Part shown: positions 7,221-14,819 of the stretch, one piece after another
Layout of the letters: the number at the start of each line of letters is the position of its first letter
Position numbering within the stretch: the first letter of the stretch is position 1
Source of the DNA: Dehalococcoidia bacterium
Lineage (GTDB): Bacteria > Chloroflexota > Dehalococcoidia > GIF9 > AB-539-J10
Direction of reading: 5' to 3'
Length of the DNA: 16,285 nt
NCBI GenBank assembly: GCA_029857995.1
Contig: JAOUFZ010000014.1
Span: 1-16,285 of the forward strand
Made by a program: the position numbers and the translations under genes
The notes under the pieces: model-generated
The model's input: the letters and a program-made list of their open reading frames with translations, nothing else
Told to the model about the DNA's origin: nothing
Databases searched by the model: none

Positions 7221-7724
7221 CTACTTGTCAAAAGTGAAGGTGATCTCTCTAAAACATTTGCCGTCTGTGTGCATCATGCAACCTTCCACCTGTGGAGAAA
7301 CGCCGTATTTTATTTCCATGCCGTCAAACCAGCCATAGATTCTTTCAAAAATACCGCACTGGTATTGTTCAATAGCACCGATTTGTTTTATACCCTCATA
7401 GGCAAAGCACCTCTCGAAATCACCGCGGAGAACGTTCTCTGAAGGCAGACTGAAGCCTGATTTCATGAAATCTGCTTTTACTATATCCCAGGCGGCTTCA
7501 AACAATGACTTGAAATCTTCGAATGTTGCCACCTTTTCTATGCCCACGGCTTTTTGAATTCTTCTTATCTCTATAATTCCCATGGCTCTGACAGCAGCTT
7601 TGTTTATCTTGTTCGTCTTCTCAATGCCACATTCCTGCAAGCAGTGATAGAACCACATGGCATCATGAGTCATCCAGTTCTTAATTAGGATTTCCTTCAA
7701 CTCATTTTTCTTAAGTGTCTTCAT
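7221..7724 (-). CDS. DUF6125-like protein, paralogue B
   Basis: A 167-residue soluble protein, the same length as paralogue A once the start is placed at ATG 7724 (AAGGGG at 7735-7740 upstream) instead of GTG 7748. Motifs: MTHDAMWF (18-25), a helical segment through ~85, a QC-R-GW block around 122-132 and a GKCF segment near the C-terminus. Cys are at 28, 32, 106, 123, 149 and 157. Identity with A is low but the shared motifs run in the same order along the whole length, which points to an old tandem duplication or a heteromeric pair. The function is not known to me. It is 42 bases downstream of the TIGR04076-like gene, second in the operon. Confidence 0.7.
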   Translation of the reverse strand: MKTLKKNELKEILIKNWMTHDAMWFYHCLQECGIEKTNKINKAAVRAMGIIEIRRIQKAVGIEKVATFEDFKSLFEAAWDIVKADFMKSGFSLPSENVLRGDFERCFAYEGIKQIGAIEQYQCGIFERIYGWFDGMEIKYGVSPQVEGCMMHTDGKCFREITFTFDK

Positions 7725-7766
7725 GTTCGGCGTTCCCCTTATCTGCACTAGCCAAACATCTACAAG

Positions 7767-8198
7767 TTACTCTCTCTTGCGTTCCTCTACCCGCAGTTCC
7801 ATGACGATATTCCCCCAGCCGCCGCAGTCGACGCCGACATCAACACAGCCTATCCGTTTAAACCGCATCTCATTAGGGTCCACACCGGCATAGAACAGCT
7901 CCTGTGCAGCATAAATCAATGTCGGCATGGAATGCAAGGCACCAAAACAGATTCTTTTGGGACAGAGCTTGGTCAAAATATTGCCAGCGCCATCAAAATA
8001 GAACTTATCACCAACCTTATGCTGACTATTACACCCGTGTGAGTCGACAACTTCTATTACAATGGTCTTATTCATTAGTGCCGGCGCCCTAGAAATAACG
8101 TCCTCGTTTCTGGGATTGTCTCTGAACTTCTTCATATCCTTATCACTGTAACCCAGGTGTTGTTGGTAGAATTTCCAGACATCTTCGCTGACTTTCAT
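7767..8198 (-). CDS. TIGR04076-like small cysteine-containing protein
   Basis: A 143-residue soluble protein, first gene of the operon. The core (~44-136) reads IVIEVVDSHG-C, then HKVGDKFYF, LCP (C79), C84, a hydrophobic helix, and GCVD...DCGG. This is the pattern I remember for the uncharacterised TIGR04076 group, in which Cys residues recur around a compact beta fold. Cys are at 56, 79, 84, 118 and 125; His at 54, 60 and 89. A metal or thiol role is a guess. Start ATG 8198 is well supported by GGAGG seven bases upstream. Its promoter and two operator-like palindromes lie in the divergent region shared with the XRE regulator. Confidence 0.72.
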   Translation of the reverse strand: MKVSEDVWKFYQQHLGYSDKDMKKFRDNPRNEDVISRAPALMNKTIVIEVVDSHGCNSQHKVGDKFYFDGAGNILTKLCPKRICFGALHSMPTLIYAAQELFYAGVDPNEMRFKRIGCVDVGVDCGGWGNIVMELRVEERKRE

Positions 8199-8214
8199 TT
8201 CGTTTCCTCCTTTA

Positions 8215-8229
8215 ATAACATTTTGTTAT
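8215..8229. promoter_or_regulatory. Operator-like palindrome O1
   Basis: ATAAC-N5-GTTAT (here six perfect bases per arm, ATAACA-TTT-TGTTAT). It covers the predicted transcription start (~8227) of the minus-strand operon, a position suited to repression. Confidence 0.65.
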
Positions 8230-8233
8230 TTGC

Positions 8234-8262
8234 AGCATAGCAAGGCATCATATGCTTGTCAA
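8234..8262 (-). promoter_or_regulatory. Promoter of the TIGR04076/DUF6125/crotonase operon
   Basis: On the minus strand TTGACA (8257-8262, perfect) and TATGCT (8234-8239, 4/6) are 17 bases apart. The predicted start is near 8227, giving a leader of about 28 bases before ATG 8198 with GGAGG in it. Confidence 0.65.
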
Positions 8263-8270
8263 TAGGATCT

Positions 8271-8285
8271 ATAACAAATCGTTAT
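8271..8285. promoter_or_regulatory. Operator-like palindrome O2
   Basis: ATAAC-N5-GTTAT with the same arms and spacing as O1. It lies eight bases upstream of the operon -35 and between the two divergent promoters. Centre-to-centre distances are 56 bases to O1 and 41 to O3. Confidence 0.62.
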
Positions 8286-8302
8286 ATATTTCAAAATTTT
8301 CC

Positions 8303-8331
8303 TTGCCCGATATTACAAAATGTGATAAAAT
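8303..8331 (+). promoter_or_regulatory. Promoter of the XRE regulator gene
   Basis: TTGCCC (8303-8308, 4/6) and TAAAAT (8326-8331, 5/6) are 17 bases apart. The expected start, seven bases past the -10, is exactly the G of GTG 8338, so the mRNA is probably leaderless. Operator O3 fills the spacer. Confidence 0.55.
8312..8326. promoter_or_regulatory. Operator-like palindrome O3 (imperfect)
   Basis: ATTAC-N5-GTGAT matches the O1/O2 arms at 8 of 10 positions. It sits between -35 and -10 of the regulator's own promoter, as expected for autorepression. The weaker match would suit lower affinity. Confidence 0.5.
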
Positions 8332-8337
8332 CCGAGC

Positions 8338-8589
8338 GTGGTCTCTCCCAGCATCGGCATGAGGATTCAGCAGGCCAGAGAGGAACTTGGCATCACCCAG
8401 CAGGAACTGGCAGCCAAGTTGGGTTGCACACAGGCAGCCTTATCCAACTACGAGCTGGGTAAGAGGCGACTTTATCTAGCTAATTTGGAACGAATCGCCA
8501 GTGCCTTAGGTAAATCTCTAAGCTATTTCACAGAACCAGTTGCCGATGAAGACGATGCCCGAGACTGGACCCGGTATCCTCACCGTTAG
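8338..8589 (+). CDS. XRE/Cro-family helix-turn-helix transcriptional regulator
   Basis: An 83-residue DNA-binding protein that is almost wholly one HTH_3 domain (residues ~7-62): IQQAREELGITQQELAAKLG, with TQAALSNYELGKR as the recognition helix region, followed by the usual LERIASALGKSLSYF end. A short acidic-then-basic tail follows with no ligand domain, so it resembles Cro/SinR-type repressors. Start GTG 8338 has no ribosome-binding sequence, but the promoter places the transcript start on this codon. It is divergent from the TIGR04076/DUF6125/crotonase operon with three palindromic sites between, so it very likely controls that operon and itself. An alternative ATG at 8359 would shorten the first helix and also lacks a ribosome-binding site. 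Confidence 0.9.
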   Translation: MVSPSIGMRIQQAREELGITQQELAAKLGCTQAALSNYELGKRRLYLANLERIASALGKSLSYFTEPVADEDDARDWTRYPHR

Positions 8590-8672
8590 AATGCTGTACG
8601 CTAGACACTTTGAATAATTTTGCCATCCACTGGATTTCTACTGTTCTCTTCATTCTGTCCACCAGTGGTAAC

Positions 8673-9332
8673 CTAAATTCTCGTTTGCTCGGTAATCTTT
8701 CTCTTACGTAAAATCACCCTGGCTGCTATTAAAATCACCAAGCCCGAGATTAGAAGAGCCTTTCTGACGTCGGGCATGTGATCCCAAAAAGACCTCCTGA
8801 AGGAATCCATTACTTTGCTCAGCCCGATATTAGGAATCTGAAATTGCCTCTTACCGGTTTCAGGGTTGTATTGGTAAAACTCGACTTGAGTATTTTCAAT
8901 TGAGGTCTCTTGTTTATTCTCATAATCCACCCAAACATGCATAGGAGATGAATGAATTTCATAGGTGATATTTTTCGCTTCCAAAACAGATGCTAGGACC
9001 AGAGCTCGGGCTTTGCAGTCCCCTTCTCCTTTGTCCAATATTTGTTCGATGGTGGGACAATACCAGGGCATGCTGTAAACTTCCCAATCATAGCGATATT
9101 GTATTATAGACAAGACTCCCTTCTCTATATCTACAGGATCGGAAGGAAGGTCATTCAGCATAAATTCAACAGCAGTAGGGTCAGCATCGAAGTTAAGAAT
9201 CCTTTGGATACTGACAATTAAGTTTAGGGGATTTGGATATAATACAAGAAGAATCCACAGTATAAATATCAGCGGAAAGTATCTCCGGAAAACTCTCCTG
9301 GAAACTTCCTCGGAACTTTCAAAACCATCCAT
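8673..9332 (-). CDS. Membrane-anchored transglutaminase-like protein
   Basis: About 219 residues (numbers below count from GTG 9335; ATG 9332 is one codon later). A hydrophobic segment at ~20-38 and another at ~193-209, followed by an Arg/Lys-rich tail, frame a domain of about 155 residues that is probably outside the membrane. The domain has the transglutaminase-like cysteine-protease core: GEGDCKARA with C107 as nucleophile, MHVWVDY with H133, and D137 as the likely third member. Such proteins cleave or crosslink peptides, but the substrate here is unknown. No strong ribosome-binding site marks the start. It converges on the XRE gene with 83 bases between the stops and lies downstream of the metallopeptidase on the same strand. 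Confidence 0.8.
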   Translation of the reverse strand: MDGFESSEEVSRRVFRRYFPLIFILWILLVLYPNPLNLIVSIQRILNFDADPTAVEFMLNDLPSDPVDIEKGVLSIIQYRYDWEVYSMPWYCPTIEQILDKGEGDCKARALVLASVLEAKNITYEIHSSPMHVWVDYENKQETSIENTQVEFYQYNPETGKRQFQIPNIGLSKVMDSFRRSFWDHMPDVRKALLISGLVILIAARVILRKRKITEQTRI

Positions 9333-9458
9333 CACAGCTGTAGTCTCGGTCGAACTGCTGGTAATATCTTCTCCCTACTGGCACAGCATAGAAAACTCTC
9401 ATTCGGGTTCGGGAGAATCAAGGCAAATATGATACTGAGCCACTGGAATACCTGTCCC

Positions 9459-9842
9459 TTACTTTCTCTTGTGTCTTTCTCCTTCTATCTTACGCAAAGT
9501 CTCTTCGTCGATGCCAAAGTGATGGGCTATTTCGTGGCGCACCACCTCCCCTATTTTTGCCTCAATTTCGTAGCCAAAGCGACATTGCGCCTCTATGGGC
9601 TTTTGAAAGATGCTTATCTTATCAGGCAAGACTAACCCGTACCCTCGCCCTCGCCTAGTTCGAGGCACACCTTGGTAAAGCCCAAGCAATTGCCCAGGGC
9701 TCCTTATCTTAGCCTGTCTCAGTTGCACTGCCGTGGGCCACTCTTCCACCACGATGTCAACATTTTCCAGCTCGCGCTGAAATTCGAGCGGCAAACTCTC
9801 GATTGCTCTCTCCACGAGACCTTCAAATTTCTCTCTCTCCAT
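9459..9842 (-). CDS. Small zincin-like metallopeptidase family protein (DUF1025-like)
   Basis: A 127-residue cytoplasmic protein with the zinc-binding signature HEIAHHFGID (HExxH at 103-107), the conserved pattern of the short 'metallopeptidase family protein' group (PF06262, from memory). The N-terminal helix (FEGLVERAIESLP) followed by a strand and a GLYQGVPRTRRG loop is also typical. No signal peptide. The physiological substrate of the family is not known to me. ATG 9842 has no ribosome-binding sequence, but a promoter at 9849-9877 predicts transcription starting at its A, so it may be leaderless. The next minus-strand gene begins 126 bases downstream. Confidence 0.88.
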   Translation of the reverse strand: MEREKFEGLVERAIESLPLEFQRELENVDIVVEEWPTAVQLRQAKIRSPGQLLGLYQGVPRTRRGRGYGLVLPDKISIFQKPIEAQCRFGYEIEAKIGEVVRHEIAHHFGIDEETLRKIEGERHKRK

Positions 9843-9848
9843 ATCAAG

Positions 9849-9877
9849 AGAATACAGACATTACCAACAAGAGTGAA
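9849..9877 (-). promoter_or_regulatory. Promoter of the metallopeptidase gene
   Basis: On the minus strand TTCACT (9872-9877, 4/6) and TATTCT (9849-9854, 4/6) are 17 bases apart. Seven bases past the -10 is the A of ATG 9842. Confidence 0.42.
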
Positions 9878-10050
9878 GAATATCTACTCTTATGTTACCA
9901 CCGGAGCATGCTACTAGACAAACAAGTGACGGTCAATTGTATCATCAAAACCAAGCCTTCATGTTGGTTGACCCGGCCGCAGCACAAGAGCGATTCTTTG
10001 CTCACGAAAGGTAATTATCGCAATTTATCATGCCATCAAAATGACCTTTC

Positions 10051-10079
10051 TTGACGAAGCACGAGAATTAGGATAGGCT
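10051..10079 (+). promoter_or_regulatory. Candidate promoter of the aromatic/serine operon
   Basis: TTGACG (10051-10056, 5/6) and TAGGCT (10074-10079, 3/6) are separated by 17 bases, just before the first gene. The -10 is weak. The rest of 9843-10111 (269 bases) shows no gene and no leader structure I can identify. Confidence 0.35.
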
Positions 10080-10097
10080 ATTGGCTTAAATCTGAAA

Positions 10098-10104
10098 GGA
10101 GAGG
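10098..10104 (+). promoter_or_regulatory. Ribosome-binding site fixing the TTG start of chorismate mutase
   Basis: GGAGAGG ends seven bases before TTG 10112, supporting a TTG start that is also demanded by alignment with the AroH family N-terminus. Confidence 0.75.
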
Positions 10105-10111
10105 TGCTAAA

Positions 10112-10495
10112 TTGCAGTGCCGTGGCATCAGAGGGGCTATCACAGTTTCAGCAAACGATAAGAAAGGCATCCTGGCAGCCACTAAGAAGCTGCTTACGAA
10201 GATGGCGAAGGCTAACAAAATTGAAACTAAGGATATCGCTGCTATTCTTTTCACTACTACGCCAGACTTAAATGCTGAGTTTCCTGCTGGGGCGACAAGA
10301 GAACTGGGATGGCCATCTAACCTCGCTTTGCTCTGTGGACATGAAATGAATGTCCCCGGTGCGTTACCTCGCTGCCTGAGAGTCCTCATGCTTGTAAACA
10401 CCGAGAAGGGATCCGATGAAATTACACATGTTTACTTAGGAGAGGCGAAGAAGTTAAGGGACAAACCATCACCCACGATTGGAGGCAAGACATGA
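10112..10495 (+). CDS. aroH: Chorismate mutase, AroH type
   Basis: Converts chorismate to prephenate for phenylalanine and tyrosine synthesis. The 127 residues align along their whole length, as I recall it, with the Bacillus subtilis monofunctional mutase (trimeric beta/alpha fold), and the active-site residues fall at the same numbers: R7 (in RGIRGA), R63, C75, E78, R90 and Y108 (in HVYL). It begins with TTG, backed by a strong ribosome-binding site. The last four bases (ATGA, 10492-10495) overlap the DAHP synthase start, so the two are translationally coupled. A separate mutase next to DAHP synthase replaces the fused mutase-DAHP synthase arrangement of some Firmicutes. Confidence 0.95.
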   Translation: MQCRGIRGAITVSANDKKGILAATKKLLTKMAKANKIETKDIAAILFTTTPDLNAEFPAGATRELGWPSNLALLCGHEMNVPGALPRCLRVLMLVNTEKGSDEITHVYLGEAKKLRDKPSPTIGGKT

Positions 10496-11532
10496 TTATA
10501 GTCATGAAAACTAGCTCCAGGCCTGACGAAATCAGCAGGGTCACAAAGCGAATCGAAGACTTTGGTCTAAAGGCACACATTTCAGAAGGTGTCGACCATA
10601 CCGTTATCGGCGTGTTGGGCAAAGTCTTCACGGAGCTTCGTGATGCCTTGGAATTGCTCCCCGGTGTGGAACAAGTCTTACTCGTGAGCAAACCCTACAA
10701 ACTTGCCAGTCGGGAGTTTCACCCCCGAGATACGGTAGTGGAGATAAAAGGCGTAGCCATTGGTGGCAGCGAAATAATCGTCATGGCTGGTCCCTGCGCC
10801 ATAGAAAGCGAGGAGCAACTCCTAGCCACAGCTCAGGCCGTCAAGGCCGCTGGTGCCACTGTACTGCGCGGGGGTGCCTTCAAACCACGTACTTCGCCTT
10901 ATGACTTTCGAGGGTTAGGGGAAACAGGGCTGAAAATACTGGCTGCAGTAGGAAAGGAAAACAAGATGCCGGTGATTACCGAAGTCATGTCGCCGGACCA
11001 GGTTGATTTAGTAGCCAAATACGCCGATATACTTCAGATCGGCGCCAGAAACATGCAAAACTTTATCTTGCTCGATGAGGTGGGCAAAACAAGGAAGCCA
11101 GTGTTGCTCAAACGCGGTTTGTCGTCTACTATTCAAGAGTGGCTGTTAGCCGCTGAATATATTCTGGCTCAAGACAACGAGCAGGTTATTCTTTGCGAAC
11201 GAGGTATCAGGACCTTTGAGACCCATACCCGGAATACTATGGATGTCAGCTCGATACCAATTATCGAAAAGGTCAGCCATCTGCCCATTATCGCCGATCC
11301 CAGCCACGCTACAGGCAAATGGTACCTAGTGCCTCCCCTGGCATTAGCAGCAGTAGCTGCGGGAGCAGATGGGCTTCTCATAGAAGTACATCCTAATCCT
11401 GACATGGCGCTTGCCGACGGTCCTCAATCACTCAACTTTGATAGCTTTCGACTCCTCATGTCTCAACTATTGCCCATAGCCCAAGCTAGAAATAGACAGC
11501 TAGCTACTCAGAGCGCAAAGAGCAAACCGTAA
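10492..11532 (+). CDS. aroF: 3-deoxy-7-phosphoheptulonate (DAHP) synthase, type I-beta
   Basis: First enzyme of the shikimate pathway: phosphoenolpyruvate plus erythrose 4-phosphate to DAHP. 346 residues. Residues 1-~70 form a ferredoxin-like regulatory domain like that of the Thermotoga maritima enzyme, where it mediates inhibition by Tyr and Phe. Residues ~90-335 are the barrel. Visible motifs are GPCAIES (metal ligand C102), LRGGAFKPRTSPY (127-138), CERGIRTFE (236-244), DPSHATGK (H273), and E299 and D310 as the remaining metal ligands. ATG 10492 overlaps the mutase stop and has GGAGG upstream. The mutase partner and the regulatory domain together suggest control of flux at both pathway ends. 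Confidence 0.96.
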   Translation: MIIVMKTSSRPDEISRVTKRIEDFGLKAHISEGVDHTVIGVLGKVFTELRDALELLPGVEQVLLVSKPYKLASREFHPRDTVVEIKGVAIGGSEIIVMAGPCAIESEEQLLATAQAVKAAGATVLRGGAFKPRTSPYDFRGLGETGLKILAAVGKENKMPVITEVMSPDQVDLVAKYADILQIGARNMQNFILLDEVGKTRKPVLLKRGLSSTIQEWLLAAEYILAQDNEQVILCERGIRTFETHTRNTMDVSSIPIIEKVSHLPIIADPSHATGKWYLVPPLALAAVAAGADGLLIEVHPNPDMALADGPQSLNFDSFRLLMSQLLPIAQARNRQLATQSAKSKP

Positions 11533-11543
11533 GACCAGAGACC

Positions 11544-12469
11544 ATGGAAATCGAGCAGGAGCTAGCCGGTATAACTCCTCAGGGGGAAACACTCCTTACC
11601 ATAGGCGTGTTTGACGGTGTCCATGCCGGGCATCGCTACCTGCTAAAACGGCTACAGCAACACGCAGCAGAGAAAAATCTGCTTAGCGGAGTAGTTACGT
11701 TCAATCCCCATCCCCAATCGGTGTTGCGTCCTGGCGATCAATTGCCTTGCCTCAGCGACCTGGAGGATAGGGTCACGACTTTTCAGCAGCTGGGCCTAAA
11801 CATAGTTGCAGTGTTGACGTTTACTCCCAAGTTGGCCCAGCTAAGTGCACGAGACTTCATGTCCTTGCTTAAGAAATACCTCAAGATGCGGGGCATTATG
11901 GTGGGACCCGACTTCGCTTTGGGGCGAGGCGGGGAAGGCAACATCAGTCTGCTTCGCACTCTGGGAGATGAAATGAAGTTCACTGTGGAAGTCATCCCTT
12001 CCTATACAATCAACGGCGAAGTAGTGAGCAGCACTCTCATCCGCCAAGCGCTAGTCCAAGGCGATATGAAAAGAGTGGAAAAGCTAATGGGGCGCCATTT
12101 CTACCTGAGAGGCAAGGTCACCACATCCGCCAAACGCGGAAGACTTCTGGGATTTCCCACCGCTAACCTGGATATAAAGCCACAACAAGCATTACCAGAC
12201 AATGGCATCTATGCTACTATCACTCAGGTAGATGGTAAGCAGTTCCCTTCAGCAACCAATATCGGCAGCCGCCCCACCTTTGGGGAGGGGAAAAGAATGG
12301 TGGAAACTCACCTGCTAAACTATCGAGGTAATTTGTATGGCAAAGAGATACGCGTAGAATTTGTACGAAAACTAAGGGATGAACAACGTTTTGCCTCCGC
12401 TGAAGAGTTAAAAGTACAGATCGAAAAAGATGTCCGAGAAGTAGAAGCAGTTTTAGCTAAAGACTTAAA

Positions 12470-12473
<4 letters not shown>
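11544..12473 (+). CDS. ribF: Bifunctional riboflavin kinase / FAD synthetase
   Basis: Makes FMN then FAD from riboflavin. 309 residues, normal length. The N-terminal adenylyltransferase domain has GVFDGVHAGH (21-30), GPDFALGRGGEGN and the SSTLIR motif. The C-terminal kinase domain has GRLLGFPTANLD (199-209), the GIYAT strand, NIGSRPTFGE and the late ETHLLNYRGNLYG block. Both halves look intact. It lies 11 bases after aroF and its stop overlaps the tyrS start (ATGA). No FMN riboswitch precedes it, so expression follows the operon. Confidence 0.96.
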
Positions 12474-13717
<1,244 letters not shown>

Positions 13718-13732
13718 AAAGGAGTTGTAAAA

Positions 13733-14815
13733 ATGCAGCTACGTATTCCGGGACCAACGCCTTGCCCGCCACAAGCCCTTGAGGCCATGGGGCGGCAAAT
13801 GATAAACCATCGGGGAGGCGAATTCGGCAAGATTCTCAATTCAATAACAGAGAAATTAAAACAGGCGTTTCAGACCAAGGGAGATGTTTTTGTACTTACC
13901 GCTTCGGGTACCGGCGGCCTGGAGGCAGCCATCGTTAATACTCTATCGCCGGGTGATAAGGTTCTATCACTCGCCAATGGGGTTTTTGCCGAGCGCTTTG
14001 CCGATATCGCTGAGGGATACGGTGCTGAAGTAACCCGCCTCAATTTTGGATGGGGGAAACCGGTTGATCCTGATGTTGCAGAAAAGGCACTGAAGGCAGA
14101 CGGCAACATTAAGGCAGTGCTGGCAACTCATAATGAAACATCCACAGGGATGACCAACAACCTCGGTGAAATAAGCGCCATAGTCAACAAATTCGATAAA
14201 CTTCTCCTGGTTGACGCTATCTCAAGCTTGGGCTGCATCAATTTGCCTACCGACGACTGGCATTGCGACATAGTGGTCACTGGTTCCCAGAAAGGATGGA
14301 TGGTGCCTCCCGGATTAGCCATGGTTAGTGTAAGTGAAAAAGCCTGGCAGGCTCATTCCGAGGCGAAAATGCCACGCTATTATTGGGATTTCAGCAAAGC
14401 CAAAGATTTTCTCCTGAAAGGGCAAACTCCGTGGACACCGGCTATCTCCATCTTCTATGCTCTTGATATCACTCTGGATCTAATGTTAAGCGAGGGACTG
14501 ACCAATATATTCGCCAGGCATGCCCGAGTGGCCCAGACGGCGAGAAACGGAGTAAAATCGTTGGGTCTATCCCTTTTTCCTGACGAGAAATATGCTTCCA
14601 ACACAGTGACGGCAGTGAATGTTACTGACAAAATCGATGTCCCTAAATTGATTCAAATGCTCCGGGAGGAGTATGAGGTAATCCTTGCCGGGGGCCAGCA
14701 AAAGCTATCAGGCAAGATCTTCCGCATTGGCCATCTCGGCTTCGTATATGAAAAGGATATCAAGTCGGTACTGGAGGCGTTAGACAAAGCTCTACCCCGA
14801 GCGAAGAAAGGCTAA
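13733..14815 (+). CDS. Class V PLP-dependent aminotransferase (alanine/serine-glyoxylate type; possible phosphoserine aminotransferase)
   Basis: A 360-residue fold-type I enzyme. The PLP lysine is K187 in TGSQKGW, with D161 (LLVDAISS) for the pyridine nitrogen, the early substrate loop PGPTPCPP (6-13), and FRIGHLG near the C-terminus with the expected carboxylate-binding Arg. It resembles alanine-glyoxylate and serine-pyruvate aminotransferases. However, it lies four bases upstream of serA, and related enzymes encoded next to SerA in methanogens and Thermotoga are thought to act on phosphohydroxypyruvate. Serving as the SerC equivalent is therefore the favoured role (inference). The start has AAAGGAG upstream. 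Confidence 0.92.
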   Translation: MQLRIPGPTPCPPQALEAMGRQMINHRGGEFGKILNSITEKLKQAFQTKGDVFVLTASGTGGLEAAIVNTLSPGDKVLSLANGVFAERFADIAEGYGAEVTRLNFGWGKPVDPDVAEKALKADGNIKAVLATHNETSTGMTNNLGEISAIVNKFDKLLLVDAISSLGCINLPTDDWHCDIVVTGSQKGWMVPPGLAMVSVSEKAWQAHSEAKMPRYYWDFSKAKDFLLKGQTPWTPAISIFYALDITLDLMLSEGLTNIFARHARVAQTARNGVKSLGLSLFPDEKYASNTVTAVNVTDKIDVPKLIQMLREEYEVILAGGQQKLSGKIFRIGHLGFVYEKDIKSVLEALDKALPRAKKG

Positions 14816-14819
14816 CCAG

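Noticed and set aside
8627..8668. Inverted repeat CCACTGG...CCAGTGG between the convergent XRE and transglutaminase genes
   Set aside because: Seven-base arms with a 28-base loop and no T-run are too weak to call a terminator.
9843..10111. T-box or attenuator leader before the aromatic operon
   Set aside because: No specifier-loop pattern, terminator hairpin or leader peptide rich in aromatic codons could be found by eye.
10078..10401. 107-codon minus frame opposite chorismate mutase
   Set aside because: The plus-strand frame matches AroH residue for residue at the active site.
11533..11543. FMN riboswitch before ribF
   Set aside because: Only 11 bases separate ribF from aroF; no room for the aptamer.
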